From JAHEAO01 sp942492375 (GTDB taxonomy: Bacteria > Pseudomonadota > Alphaproteobacteria > Rhodobacterales > Rhodobacteraceae): a stretch of 64,000 nt of DNA. Both the position numbers and the translations under genes were made by a program. Below the pieces are notes generated by a model. That model was not told the DNA's origin. It saw nothing but the letters and a program-made list of their open reading frames with translations, and made no database searches. Location: the NCBI GenBank assembly GCA_942492375.1, contig CALOEL010000013.1, positions 62,001 to 126,000 on the forward strand, written 5' to 3'. Positions within the stretch are counted from its first letter, which is position 1; the number at the start of each line of letters is the position of its first letter. Of the stretch, positions 52,294 to 60,938 are shown one piece after another.

Positions 52294-52923
52294 ATGGCTG
52301 ATACCACTGCGAGCAAGGTCAACGAGACATCGCGCAGCGCGGTCGGGCGGGATGGCGTGCTGGATATTGCGGCGCGGCTTTTCCGTGAACAGGGCTACGG
52401 GTCCGTATCGCTCAGAAAAATCGCCGAGGCCGCCGGGATCAAGGCGGGCAGCATATATTACCATTTCGGCTCTAAGGACGAGATCGTTGCGGCGATCCTC
52501 GATGCCGGCATCCAAGCGGTTCACGACCGGATGCGCCAGGCGGTGTCGGCGCAGCCGGCCGGCGCAAGCGCCGAGGCCGTCCTGCGCGCCGCGATCGAGG
52601 CGCATCTGCGCGCGCTTCTGGATGTCAGCGATTATTCCTCGGCCAATGTGCGCATCTTCGGGCAGGTTCCACAATCGGTCCGCGATGCCAACCTTCCCAC
52701 GCGCCGCGCCTACGAGGCCGAGTGGGACAGCCTGCTGGCGCGGCTCCGCGACAAGGGAGCGCTGAAACCGGATGTAGACATCCGCCGCCTGCGCCTGATG
52801 CTGATCGGCGCTCTCAATGCCACGCTGGAATGGTTCGATCCGAAACGCGGCAGCGTCAGCGCGCTATCGCAATCCTATGCCGATGTGTTCCTGCACGGCA
52901 TCCTAGACGATACCGGGGGTTGA
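52294..52923 (+). CDS. TetR-family regulator heading the MCC operon
   Basis: A 209-residue TetR repressor of normal length. The HTH region (about 15-70) includes GYGSVSLRKIAEAAGIKAGSIYYHFGSKDEI; the C-domain has DYSSANVRIFGQVPQ and ALNATLEWFDPKRG. Those C-domain patterns match both halves of the fused TetR at 36414 (TSANIRNYPML, NWTVEWYE), so all three ligand domains look related. It overlaps nothing upstream and is followed three bases after its stop by the carboxyltransferase gene. LiuQ-type TetR proteins control leucine degradation in some Proteobacteria, and this could be an analogue; it may recognise the TCTAAC palindrome. Confidence 0.86.
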   Translation: MADTTASKVNETSRSAVGRDGVLDIAARLFREQGYGSVSLRKIAEAAGIKAGSIYYHFGSKDEIVAAILDAGIQAVHDRMRQAVSAQPAGASAEAVLRAAIEAHLRALLDVSDYSSANVRIFGQVPQSVRDANLPTRRAYEAEWDSLLARLRDKGALKPDVDIRRLRLMLIGALNATLEWFDPKRGSVSALSQSYADVFLHGILDDTGG

Positions 52924-52926
52924 GGG

Positions 52927-54525
52927 TTGGCGCGACTTGAAACCGCGGTGCTGACCGCATCCGAAGTCTTTACCCGCAACCACGCGGCGCAGCGCGCGCG
53001 GGTCCAGACCCTACGCGACCGCGTCGCCGCGGCAACGGCGGGCGGACGTCCCGATATGGTCGCGCGGCACCGCAAGCGCGGCAAGCTTCTGGTGCGGGAA
53101 CGGATCGACCTGCTGGTCGATCCCGGCACCGCGTTTCTGGAACTGTCGTCGCTGGCCGCTTACGGGCAATACGGGGGCGAGGTGCCCGGCGCCGGGATCG
53201 TCACCGGCATCGGCATCGTCCACGGGTTGCCCTGCATGATGATCGCCAATGACGCCACCGTGAAGGGCGGCTCCTTCTACCACGAGACAGTCCAAAAACA
53301 CATCCGCGCCCAGGAAATCGCGGCTGAAAACCGGCTGCCCTGTCTCTATCTGGTGGATTGCGGCGGGGCCTATCTGCCTGAACAGGACCGGGTCTTTCCC
53401 GATGCCCGCCATTTCGGCAATTCCTTTTATCGCCAGACCAACATGTCCGCCAGCGGCCTGCCGCAGATCTCGGCCGTGTTTGGCGGCTGCACGGCGGGCG
53501 GGGCCTATATCCCGGCGCTGTCGGACGAGGTCATCATGGTGCGCGGCAACGCGCGCATCCATCTGGGCGGGCCGTCGATCGTCAAGGTGGCGATCAACGA
53601 AGAGGTCGATGGCGAAACGCTGGGCGGAGCCGAGATGCATTCGCGCGTTTCGGGGGTGACCGACCATCTGGCCGAAGATGAGTACCACGCATTGGCACTT
53701 ATGCGCGACATCGTGGCCGAACTGGGCCAGTCGCGCCCGATGCAGCCGGACCAGCCCCCCGAAGCGCCCGCCCACGATCCTGAAGAGCTGCTTGGCGTGA
53801 TCAGCGCCGACCGCAAACAGCCCTATGACATGCGCGAGGTGCTGTTGCGGATGATCGACGCGGGCGAGTTCCGCGAGTTCAAGCCGGGATGGGGCGAAAC
53901 GCTGGTTTGCGGCACGGCGCGCATCCACGGCTATCGCGTTGGTATCCTGGCCAACAACGGGGCGCTTTTGTCCGACAGTTCGCTAAAAGGTGCGCAATTC
54001 GTGTCGATGTGCGATCAGCGCAATATCCCGCTTCTGTTCCTGCACAACATCTCGGGTTTCATGGTCGGCACCGAGGCCGAGCGCGGCGGTATCGCCAAGG
54101 ACAGCGCCAAGCTGGTCTATGCCATGTCCGTTGCCAAGGTGCCGCGCCTGTCGGTTCTGCTGGGCGGCTCTTACGGGGCCGGAAACTACGGCATGTGCGG
54201 GCGCGGTTTCGCGCCGAATCTCCTCTTTGCCTGGCCCACGGCGGAACTTGCCACCATGTCCGCCGACATCGCCACCAACGTGATGCTGGAACTGCGCCGC
54301 CAGAAGGGGGGCGAGCCGGAAAAGCTGGCGGCCGACCTTGCGAAGATCGAGGCTGAGGTGCGCGCCCAGTATGGCGAACAGTCCGATCCCTATTACGCCA
54401 CTTCGCGGCTTTGGGATGACGGGCTGATCGAACCGGGCCAGACACGCGACATCCTCGGGCTTTGCCTGGCCATTGTCTCTTCGGTGCCCGAGGCCAGGCG
54501 CCATACCCCCGTGTTCAGAATGTGA
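52927..54525 (+). CDS. liuB: 3-methylcrotonyl-CoA carboxylase beta chain (carboxyltransferase)
   Basis: A 532-residue carboxyltransferase, the usual length of MCC-beta. KRGKLLVRERIDLLVDPGTAFLEL, KGGSFYHETVQKHIRAQEIAAENRLPC, GGCTAGGAYIPAL, GGSYGAGNYGMCGRGF and C-terminal VFRM are characteristic. It would carboxylate 3-methylcrotonyl-CoA to methylglutaconyl-CoA with the alpha chain at 55326. The start is TTG at 52927, with GGGGG six bases upstream. The order tetR-liuB-liuC-liuD-dehydrogenase is that of leucine/isovalerate clusters. Geranyl-CoA remains an alternative substrate. Confidence 0.9.
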   Translation: MARLETAVLTASEVFTRNHAAQRARVQTLRDRVAAATAGGRPDMVARHRKRGKLLVRERIDLLVDPGTAFLELSSLAAYGQYGGEVPGAGIVTGIGIVHGLPCMMIANDATVKGGSFYHETVQKHIRAQEIAAENRLPCLYLVDCGGAYLPEQDRVFPDARHFGNSFYRQTNMSASGLPQISAVFGGCTAGGAYIPALSDEVIMVRGNARIHLGGPSIVKVAINEEVDGETLGGAEMHSRVSGVTDHLAEDEYHALALMRDIVAELGQSRPMQPDQPPEAPAHDPEELLGVISADRKQPYDMREVLLRMIDAGEFREFKPGWGETLVCGTARIHGYRVGILANNGALLSDSSLKGAQFVSMCDQRNIPLLFLHNISGFMVGTEAERGGIAKDSAKLVYAMSVAKVPRLSVLLGGSYGAGNYGMCGRGFAPNLLFAWPTAELATMSADIATNVMLELRRQKGGEPEKLAADLAKIEAEVRAQYGEQSDPYYATSRLWDDGLIEPGQTRDILGLCLAIVSSVPEARRHTPVFRM

Positions 54526-54534
54526 GGGCCGGAC

Positions 54535-55329
54535 GTGACCGAGAGCCATGAAACGATCCTTGTCGAAACGGATGCGCGCGGCGTCGCCACGGTAACGCTG
54601 AACCGCCCGGACAAGCACAATGCCCTGAACGGCGATCTGATCGCCGAACTTTACAGCGCAGCCGTGAAGCTGGCCGCCGATGACACGGTGCGCGTCGTGG
54701 TGCTGACCGGCAACGGCAAAAGCTTCTGTGCCGGGGGGGATTTCAACTGGTTCGCCTCCAACGTCGAAAAATCGCGCGCCGAGCGGGTGGACCAGAGCGC
54801 CACGCTGGCGCGTTTGCTGCGCCGCCTTGATACCCTGCCCAAACCGCTGATCGGAAAGATCAACGGACCGGCCTATGGCGGCGGGGTCGGCATGATTTCG
54901 GTCTGCGACTACACGATCGGTGCCGAAGGCGCGCGGTTCGGTCTGACCGAGGTCAGGCTCGGCCTGCTGCCGGCCAATATCTCGCCCTACGTCGTGGCCC
55001 GCATCGGCAAGGTGCATTCCCGCGAAACCATGCTCTCCGGGGCGCTCTTCGACAGCACACGCGCCGAACGGATCGGTCTGTTGACCGAAGTCGTGGCCGC
55101 CGATCAGTTGGATGCAGCGGTTGAGAAAGTGGTGCATGATCATCTGCAGGCCGCCCCTGGCGCCGTGGCCGATACCAAGGCGCTGGTCGCCTATGTCGCG
55201 TCCCACGATCTGGAAACCAACATGATCTACACCGCCGACCGGCTGGCCGATGCCTGGGAGACGGAGGAAGGCATCGAGGGGATCAACAGCTTTATCAACA
55301 AAGCCATCCCGTCATGGCGGGTCAAATGA
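54535..55329 (+). CDS. liuC: Methylglutaconyl-CoA hydratase-like crotonase (LiuC-like)
   Basis: A 264-residue crotonase. FCAGGDFNWF is the oxyanion-hole segment. PAYGGGVGMISVCD and FGLTEVRLGLLPANISPYVV match LiuC/AtuE-type hydratases, with Gly at the first catalytic Glu position and Glu kept at the second. It would hydrate 3-methylglutaconyl-CoA to HMG-CoA. The start is GTG at 54535. Its stop overlaps the alpha-chain start (ATGA at 55326), and it lies nine bases after liuB. No HMG-CoA lyase follows in this operon; the lyase-like gene is at 18527. Confidence 0.88.
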   Translation: MTESHETILVETDARGVATVTLNRPDKHNALNGDLIAELYSAAVKLAADDTVRVVVLTGNGKSFCAGGDFNWFASNVEKSRAERVDQSATLARLLRRLDTLPKPLIGKINGPAYGGGVGMISVCDYTIGAEGARFGLTEVRLGLLPANISPYVVARIGKVHSRETMLSGALFDSTRAERIGLLTEVVAADQLDAAVEKVVHDHLQAAPGAVADTKALVAYVASHDLETNMIYTADRLADAWETEEGIEGINSFINKAIPSWRVK

Positions 55330-57329
55330 GTTTCACTCGCGTCCTGATCGCCAACCGGGGCGAGATCGCCCGCCGCATCCAGCGCGGGTGCCGCAAGCTG
55401 GGGCTGGAAAGCGTGGCGGTGTTTTCGGAGGCCGACCGCGACGCGCCCTTCGTGACCGAGGCCGATCACGCCCTGTGCATTGGCGGGGCCGCGCCGTCGG
55501 AAAGCTATTTGAACGTCGATGCCATCCTGGACGCCGCCCGTGCGGCCGGGGCAGGGGCGGTGCATCCGGGCTATGGCTTTTTGTCTGAGAATGCCGGTTT
55601 CGCCGCTGCGGTCGAGGCGGCGGGCCTCGTGTTCATCGGGCCGGGACCTGACGCGATCGCCCGCATGGGATCCAAAATCGAGGCCAAGGCCGCCGCCGAA
55701 GCCGCAGGTGTGCCTGTGCTGCCGGGCTATCGCGGCGAAGGTCAGTCCGACGCGCGATTGCTGGAAGAGGCCAAGGCGCTTGGCACGCCGTTTCTGGTCA
55801 AGGCCAGCGCGGGCGGCGGCGGGCGCGGGATGCGGCTTGTCACCGACCTGGGCGACGCACCCGAGGCGATTGCATCTGCCCGGGCCGAGGCGAAAGGCGC
55901 CTTCGGCGATCCGGCGGTGTTCCTCGAACGCTATGCGCCCCGTGTCCGCCACGTCGAAGTGCAGGTGCTCGGCGATACCCACGGCACCGTGCTGCATCTG
56001 GGCGACCGCGATTGCTCGCTGCAACGCAACCACCAAAAGCTGATCGAAGAAGCCCCCGCCGCCGATCTTCCCGAGGCTGTGCGCGACGACATGCGCGCCG
56101 CGGCGGTGCGGCTGGCGCAGGCAATCGGCTACCGCTCTGCCGGCACTGTGGAATACCTCTATGATCTGGCCCGTGGCGAATACTACTTCCTCGAGATGAA
56201 CACCCGCTTGCAGGTGGAACACCCCGTGACCGAGGCGATCACCGGCATCGACCTGGTCGAATGGCAGTTGCGCATCGCGCGGGGCGAGCCGCTGACACTG
56301 GCGCAATCGGATGTGCAATTCGACGGGCACGCAATTGAAATCCGCATCGCCGCCGAAAACCCGGGCGAAAATTTCCGCCCCGAAACGGGCCAGATCACCC
56401 TTTGGGCGCCGCCCTCAGGCGTGCGGCTGGATACGGGAGTAGAGTGCGGTTCGGTCGTCGGCCACCACTACGATTCCATGATTGCCAAGCTGATCGTCCA
56501 CGCGCCGGACCGGGCCGGGGCGATCCGCCGGGCGATCACCGCGATCGATGCTTTTGCCGTCGGCGGCGTCGGCCTGAACCTGGCCTATCAGCGCGCGCTT
56601 CTGATCCATCCCGATTTCCGGGCGTTCCGGCATCACACGTCGGGCCTGGCCGAGATGTTCCCCGACGGCTGGACGCACCCGGCCCCCGAGGCGCAGGACA
56701 TGGCGCTCGCCGCGATGGCGTTGCATCTGCATCTCGCCCCGGCGGGCGCATCGCCATGGGAAAGCCTCGGGTCATGGCGGCTCACCGCGCCCGCAGGGCG
56801 AGCCGGCGCGGTATCTTATTGGGACACAGCCAATGAAGAGCCGATCCGCATGACCGGCTCAGGGGCAGAGCTTGCCGCCGGGCTGCCGGACGGCCAAACG
56901 GTCGCTGCCGAGGCCGTCGCCTTGGCCGGGGACCGCCTGCACGGACGTATCGGCGGCGTCCCGTTCTCGCGCATAGCCCATGTCGAACGCGCCGGCGATC
57001 GTTGGCGGGTGCATCTGCAAACCTCCGCCGGGATGATAGCGACGGACCTGCGCACGCTGGAGGGCCGGCACCTGAGCCGCGCGGCGGGCGGGCCCGCCGG
57101 AGTCGACACCCTGGTGGCGCCGATGCCGGGCGCCGTGGCCGAGATTCGCGTCGCGCCCGGCGACCATGTCGCCGCCGGCGACACGCTGGTGGTGCTGGAA
57201 GCGATGAAGCTCTTGCAGAGCCTGCGCGCGCAGGTCGCGGGCGTTGTGGCTGAAATCTATTGCGCGCCGGGCGACACCGTCGCCGGGCACGCCCCCCTCG
57301 TCAAACTCGATCCGGAGGACAAGAGATGA
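55326..57329 (+). CDS. liuD: 3-methylcrotonyl-CoA carboxylase alpha chain (biotin carboxylase + BCCP)
   Basis: A 667-residue alpha chain: RVLIANRGEIARRIQRG, the ATP-grasp KASAGGGGRGMRLV, EMNTRLQVEHPVTEAITG, a middle domain, and a C-terminal biotinyl domain with VLEAMKLLQSL. The biotin Lys lies in AMKL. It pairs with liuB (52927). ATG 55326 overlaps the liuC stop, and the next dehydrogenase overlaps this stop, both ATGA, so the four genes form one translation unit. It is the third biotin-dependent carboxylase of the window. Confidence 0.92.
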   Translation: MSFTRVLIANRGEIARRIQRGCRKLGLESVAVFSEADRDAPFVTEADHALCIGGAAPSESYLNVDAILDAARAAGAGAVHPGYGFLSENAGFAAAVEAAGLVFIGPGPDAIARMGSKIEAKAAAEAAGVPVLPGYRGEGQSDARLLEEAKALGTPFLVKASAGGGGRGMRLVTDLGDAPEAIASARAEAKGAFGDPAVFLERYAPRVRHVEVQVLGDTHGTVLHLGDRDCSLQRNHQKLIEEAPAADLPEAVRDDMRAAAVRLAQAIGYRSAGTVEYLYDLARGEYYFLEMNTRLQVEHPVTEAITGIDLVEWQLRIARGEPLTLAQSDVQFDGHAIEIRIAAENPGENFRPETGQITLWAPPSGVRLDTGVECGSVVGHHYDSMIAKLIVHAPDRAGAIRRAITAIDAFAVGGVGLNLAYQRALLIHPDFRAFRHHTSGLAEMFPDGWTHPAPEAQDMALAAMALHLHLAPAGASPWESLGSWRLTAPAGRAGAVSYWDTANEEPIRMTGSGAELAAGLPDGQTVAAEAVALAGDRLHGRIGGVPFSRIAHVERAGDRWRVHLQTSAGMIATDLRTLEGRHLSRAAGGPAGVDTLVAPMPGAVAEIRVAPGDHVAAGDTLVVLEAMKLLQSLRAQVAGVVAEIYCAPGDTVAGHAPLVKLDPEDKR

Positions 57330-58492
57330 ACAGACAGGATGCAATCACCTCCGCCGCCGGGCCGTTCAGCGATGACCTCGAGATGATCCGCGGCCAGTTA
57401 CGGCGCTTCATCGAGACCGAGGTGACGGCCAAGGCCGACGCCTGGGAAAGGGACGGCATGGTACCGCGCGACGTGTTGCGCCGGATGGGCGATCTGGGCG
57501 TGCTCGGCATGCGCTATGACGAACGATACGGCGGCGCGGGCCTCGATGTGATGGCTAGCGTGATGCTGGCCGAAGAGGTGGGGCGTTCCACCTTCGGCGG
57601 CTTCTCGGCCACGGTTCTGGTGCATACCGACATGGCCTCGCCGCATCTGGAGAACGCCGGTACGCCCGAACAGAAGGCGCGCTGGATGCCGTCGATCACC
57701 TCGGGTGAAAAGATCACCGCTGTTGCCGTGACCGAACCGGGCGCGGGATCCGACGTGGCCGGCATGCGCACCCACGCGGTGCAGGACGGGTCGGACTGGG
57801 TGCTGAACGGCACCAAGATGTTCATCACCAACGGCGTTCATGGTGACCTTTACTTTGTCGGGGCCAAGACCGACCCCGATGCCAAGGGTTCGCGCGGGAT
57901 CACCATGTTCGCGATCGAAAAGGGTACACCGGGCTTTTCGATCGGCCGGGCGCTGAACAAGACCGGCTGGCTGTGCTCGGACACGGCCGAGCTGATCTTC
58001 GAGGATGTGCGCGTGCCGGCCGAGAACGTGCTGGGCGAGGTCAACCGGGGTTTTTACTCGGTGATGAAGAACTTCCAGAACGAACGCATCGTGCTGGGCG
58101 CAATGGCCTGCGCAGAGGCGCAGACCGCGCTGGACATGACGGTGGATTATGTCAAGCAGCGCAAGGCCTTTGGCGGCGTTTTATGGGACAAGCAGGTGGT
58201 GCGTCAACGCCTGGCCGACTGTCAGACGCGGATTGCGGCAGGACGTCAGCTTGTCTATCACGCCGCGGGTCTGGACGCGGCGGGCCGTGACTGCGTGAAA
58301 GAGGTCTCGATGGTCAAGGCCTATTGCGGCGAACTGGTGAACAGCGTGCTCTACGACTGTGTCCAGTTCCATGGCGGCATGGGCTACATGCGCGAAACAC
58401 CGGTGGAACGCATGTCGCGCGATGCCCGCGTTCAGGCCATTGGCGGCGGCGCCAGCGAAGTCATGCTGGAAGAAGTCGCCAAGCGGATGTGA
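57326..58492 (+). CDS. Acyl-CoA dehydrogenase of the MCC operon (isovaleryl/citronellyl-CoA-dehydrogenase-like)
   Basis: A 388-residue acyl-CoA dehydrogenase. VTEPGAGSDVAGMRTHAVQDGSDWVLNGTKMFITNG and QFHGGMGYMRETPVERMSRD mark the FAD and catalytic regions; the Glu of RETP is at the base position. The end IGGGASEVMLEEVAKRM resembles AtuD-type (citronellyl-CoA) dehydrogenases, in which the Glu/Asp pair ahead of VML is typical. GGAGGACAAGAG precedes ATG 57326, overlapping the liuD stop. It would make the 2-enoyl-CoA that the carboxylase uses: 3-methylcrotonyl-CoA from isovaleryl-CoA, or a longer isoprenoid homologue. Confidence 0.87.
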   Translation: MNRQDAITSAAGPFSDDLEMIRGQLRRFIETEVTAKADAWERDGMVPRDVLRRMGDLGVLGMRYDERYGGAGLDVMASVMLAEEVGRSTFGGFSATVLVHTDMASPHLENAGTPEQKARWMPSITSGEKITAVAVTEPGAGSDVAGMRTHAVQDGSDWVLNGTKMFITNGVHGDLYFVGAKTDPDAKGSRGITMFAIEKGTPGFSIGRALNKTGWLCSDTAELIFEDVRVPAENVLGEVNRGFYSVMKNFQNERIVLGAMACAEAQTALDMTVDYVKQRKAFGGVLWDKQVVRQRLADCQTRIAAGRQLVYHAAGLDAAGRDCVKEVSMVKAYCGELVNSVLYDCVQFHGGMGYMRETPVERMSRDARVQAIGGGASEVMLEEVAKRM

Positions 58493-58537
58493 ATGAACAC
58501 GCCATAGTTATGGGAAACTATTGAAAGGAAGAACGGC

Positions 58538-59116
58538 ATGCTTATTGAAGCAGGAAACCAGCGGTCTGTAATGAGCCTCGCTCGCGATGTCGGCGTTATC
58601 ATTCTAGGTACACTTCTTCTTGCAATCTCCGCCAAAGTCGTGGTGCCGTTTTACCCGGTGCCTATGACAACCCAAACTCTCGTGGTCCTCTGTCTGGGAC
58701 TGTTCCTCGGACCGGTTCGCGCCGGCGCGACCGTGGCGGTTTATCTCTTTGAGGGTCTGATGGGGCTTCCGGTGTTCGCGGGCACGCCGCCTGCCGTCGC
58801 CGGTCCAGCCTATCTTCTTGGGCCAACTGGCGGCTATCTGATTGGGTTCTTGCTTTGCGCAGTTGTATCCGGCTTCGTTGCGCAGAGATTGAGCGGGACT
58901 CGACCTGTGTCCGGCGCCTTTCTGGCTGTCCTTTCGGGTTCGATTGCCATTTACATGCCGGGACTTGCCTGGCTGGGGAGCTTCCTCGGTTATGATGAAA
59001 AGCTGCTCGCCGCCGGCCTGTATCCGTTCGTATCCGGGGATGTCACAAAAGCCGCGATTGCCTGCGTCCTGTTCATGATATTCCGCGATTCTCATGTGAT
59101 GCGGAGGATCAGGTAG
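58538..59116 (+). CDS. bioY: BioY-family biotin transporter (S component)
   Basis: A 192-residue membrane protein of the BioY type, the substrate-capture unit of ECF biotin importers, which can also work alone. FYPVPMTTQTLVVLCLGLFLGP, YLFEGLMGLPVFAG and YLLGPTGGYLIGFLL are the typical motifs, within about six membrane segments. GAAAGGAAGAA precedes ATG 58538. It lies 46 bases after the MCC operon and in its direction, and biotin is the cofactor of the three carboxylases of the island, so its presence here makes functional sense. An imperfect repeat ATAGTT-N6-AACTAT (58505-58522) lies upstream. Confidence 0.93.
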   Translation: MLIEAGNQRSVMSLARDVGVIILGTLLLAISAKVVVPFYPVPMTTQTLVVLCLGLFLGPVRAGATVAVYLFEGLMGLPVFAGTPPAVAGPAYLLGPTGGYLIGFLLCAVVSGFVAQRLSGTRPVSGAFLAVLSGSIAIYMPGLAWLGSFLGYDEKLLAAGLYPFVSGDVTKAAIACVLFMIFRDSHVMRRIR

Positions 59117-59723
59117 TTATCTGATTGGCGAGTTGCACAAAGGTCAGTTGCTGTCTGATTGCCAAACTCGCCTACGCGCGATAACCAAGATGAGATGAGG
59201 CGTCTGTTCATATCGGTAGCTGCAGCGGCCGTGTAACGAAGGGTCGGCGTGCCCCGACTCTGGTTCACACCGCCGCAGCGCCTTTTCTTGGAACTGTAAC
59301 CGCGGCCGATCCGACTTATTGATGATCTGAATGGATTGGAGAATCGTCTTTGAGCGGAGTTGTCACCCAACAGATCGTCGGACGAGCTTTTTAACCTTGC
59401 CGACACGACATTTCCATCGAGCCGCGCGTCCTCATACGCCCGTAAATATCCTCGAAGCGGAAACGTCGCTCTGCCGAAACGAAGCCAAGAGGTCGTGCCA
59501 TTGCATCCAACGGAAGATCACAGCGGCAGTCTGAGTCTTGCGTGGTGGCTACCTTGATCTGAATGCCCACCGGAACCGCGCGGCAGGGCGACTGGCAGGC
59601 TATTTGAGGCGCAGCGGGCAATTGTGTCACGAATTTTTCGCGTTCGGCTGGATGATGACTTGAGATTCTAACAGATGTTAGAATAAGGTGATTGGAAGCT
59701 GCCTCGAGCGAAAGGTCGGAATA
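59117..59723. other. Gene-free stretch between bioY and the CaiB operon
   Basis: About 600 bases with no convincing gene; short open frames here do not resemble known proteins, and a long minus-strand frame is only the antisense of the CaiB gene. It holds operator H at 59667-59682 near its right end. The rest may be scar sequence or leader DNA; I saw no repeats or tRNA fragments. Confidence 0.6.
59667..59682. promoter_or_regulatory. Operator site H (TCTAACAGATGTTAGA) ahead of the CaiB operon
   Basis: A perfect TCTAAC-N4-GTTAGA palindrome 41 bases before the CaiB start at 59724. It contains TAGAAT (59679-59684) as a -10-like hexamer. It is one of three exact matches in the window with different centre bases, which argues against a simple repeated element. 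Confidence 0.8.
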
Positions 59724-60938
59724 ATGGTTGGGCCACTGGAGAACCTCCGCATCGTTGAACTCGGGCATGTTATCGCCGGACCGCTTGCCGCTTCTCTGCT
59801 TTCCGACTTTGGAGCGAAGGTCGTCAAGGTGGAGACGCCGGGACGTCCGGACATGATGCGTGACCTGGGCCCCACGGCGATCGATGGCGTGGGGGTGTGG
59901 TGGAAGACACTCGCGCGCAACAAGCAAATCCTTGGTCTCGACTGGAAAAACGAAGAGGGGCTGAAGGTACTCCGCAAGCTTGTGGAACGCTCGGATGTCC
60001 TGGTCGAAAACTTCCGGCCTGGCGTTTTGGAGCGCGCCGGGATCGGGCCCGAGGTGCTGCACGGTTGGAATCCCGATCTTGTGATCCTTAGAGTGTCGGG
60101 ATACGGCCAGGATGGCCCGATGCGCGATACGCCTGCATTCGGGCGCGCGGCGGAGGCGATGAGCGGCCTGGCGCATCTGACCGGATTTGCCGATGGTTCG
60201 CCGATGCACCCGGGGTTTCCCGCCGCTGACAGCACGACAGGGTTGATGGGGGCGCTTGGGCTGATGATCGCGCTATATGCGCGGGAACGCGGTGTGGTGC
60301 GCGGGCAGGTCGTGGATCTGGCCGTTTTCGAGGCGCTCTTGCGACTGATCGATTATCATGTCCCGGCGGCGACGGGCGCCGGCATCGCGCCGATCCGCAA
60401 TGGATTACGACAGCCAATGGATTTTGCGCCGGGCGGAATGTTCCGCACACGCGACGGAATATGGGTCACTGTTTCGGCCGGCAGTGCCGAAACAGCGCGG
60501 CGTCTCCTGCGCGCGGTTGGCGGCGATTCCTTGGCCGACGATCCGAGATTTGCGAGCCTGCACAGCATGTCACAACACATGACGGAGGTGTTTGACACGC
60601 TGAACGCCTACATCACGGCACGTGATTTCTCAGAGGTTCAAGTGGAGTTCGAACGTCACGATGCGGTGGCAGCTCCCGTTTTATCGGTCGAGCAGATAAT
60701 CGACCATCCGCAGATTTGCCATCGGGGCGATATAGCCTCGGTAGAAGGCGACCCGACACATGTTGTCGGTCCGGTCCCGCATTTCAGCATTACACCAGGT
60801 GTCTTGCGCTGGCTCGGCCGCCCGAGAGGGGCGGATACCGCCGCCGTGCTGGAGGCGCTTGGTTATGATGACGTACAAATCGCAGATCTGGCGAGGACAG
60901 GATGTATTGAGACCGCCCTTGAGGAGGAACGGACATGA
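59724..60938 (+). CDS. CaiB/BaiF family (class III) CoA-transferase
   Basis: A 404-residue class III CoA-transferase. LENLRIVELGHVIAGPLAASLLSDFGAKVVKVE is the family start, GYGQDGPMRDTPAF lies near 130, and the AADSTTGLMGALG stretch holds the probable catalytic Asp. It would exchange CoA between a thioester and an acid. ATG 59724 is favoured, with AAGG and GGA upstream; the frame is open to 59688. Its stop overlaps the acyl-CoA dehydrogenase start (ATGA). It heads the operon that continues to livG and a ligase, and it may replace an ATP-costing ligation by recycling CoA. It is a second copy of the type at 5768. Confidence 0.87.
   Translation: MVGPLENLRIVELGHVIAGPLAASLLSDFGAKVVKVETPGRPDMMRDLGPTAIDGVGVWWKTLARNKQILGLDWKNEEGLKVLRKLVERSDVLVENFRPGVLERAGIGPEVLHGWNPDLVILRVSGYGQDGPMRDTPAFGRAAEAMSGLAHLTGFADGSPMHPGFPAADSTTGLMGALGLMIALYARERGVVRGQVVDLAVFEALLRLIDYHVPAATGAGIAPIRNGLRQPMDFAPGGMFRTRDGIWVTVSAGSAETARRLLRAVGGDSLADDPRFASLHSMSQHMTEVFDTLNAYITARDFSEVQVEFERHDAVAAPVLSVEQIIDHPQICHRGDIASVEGDPTHVVGPVPHFSITPGVLRWLGRPRGADTAAVLEALGYDDVQIADLARTGCIETALEEERT

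Noticed and set aside
58505..58522. ATAGTT-N6-AACTAT ahead of bioY as a biotin-repressor (BioR/BirA) site
   Set aside because: It does not match the BioR or BirA consensus that I know, and is an imperfect repeat; listed only as a note in the bioY entry.
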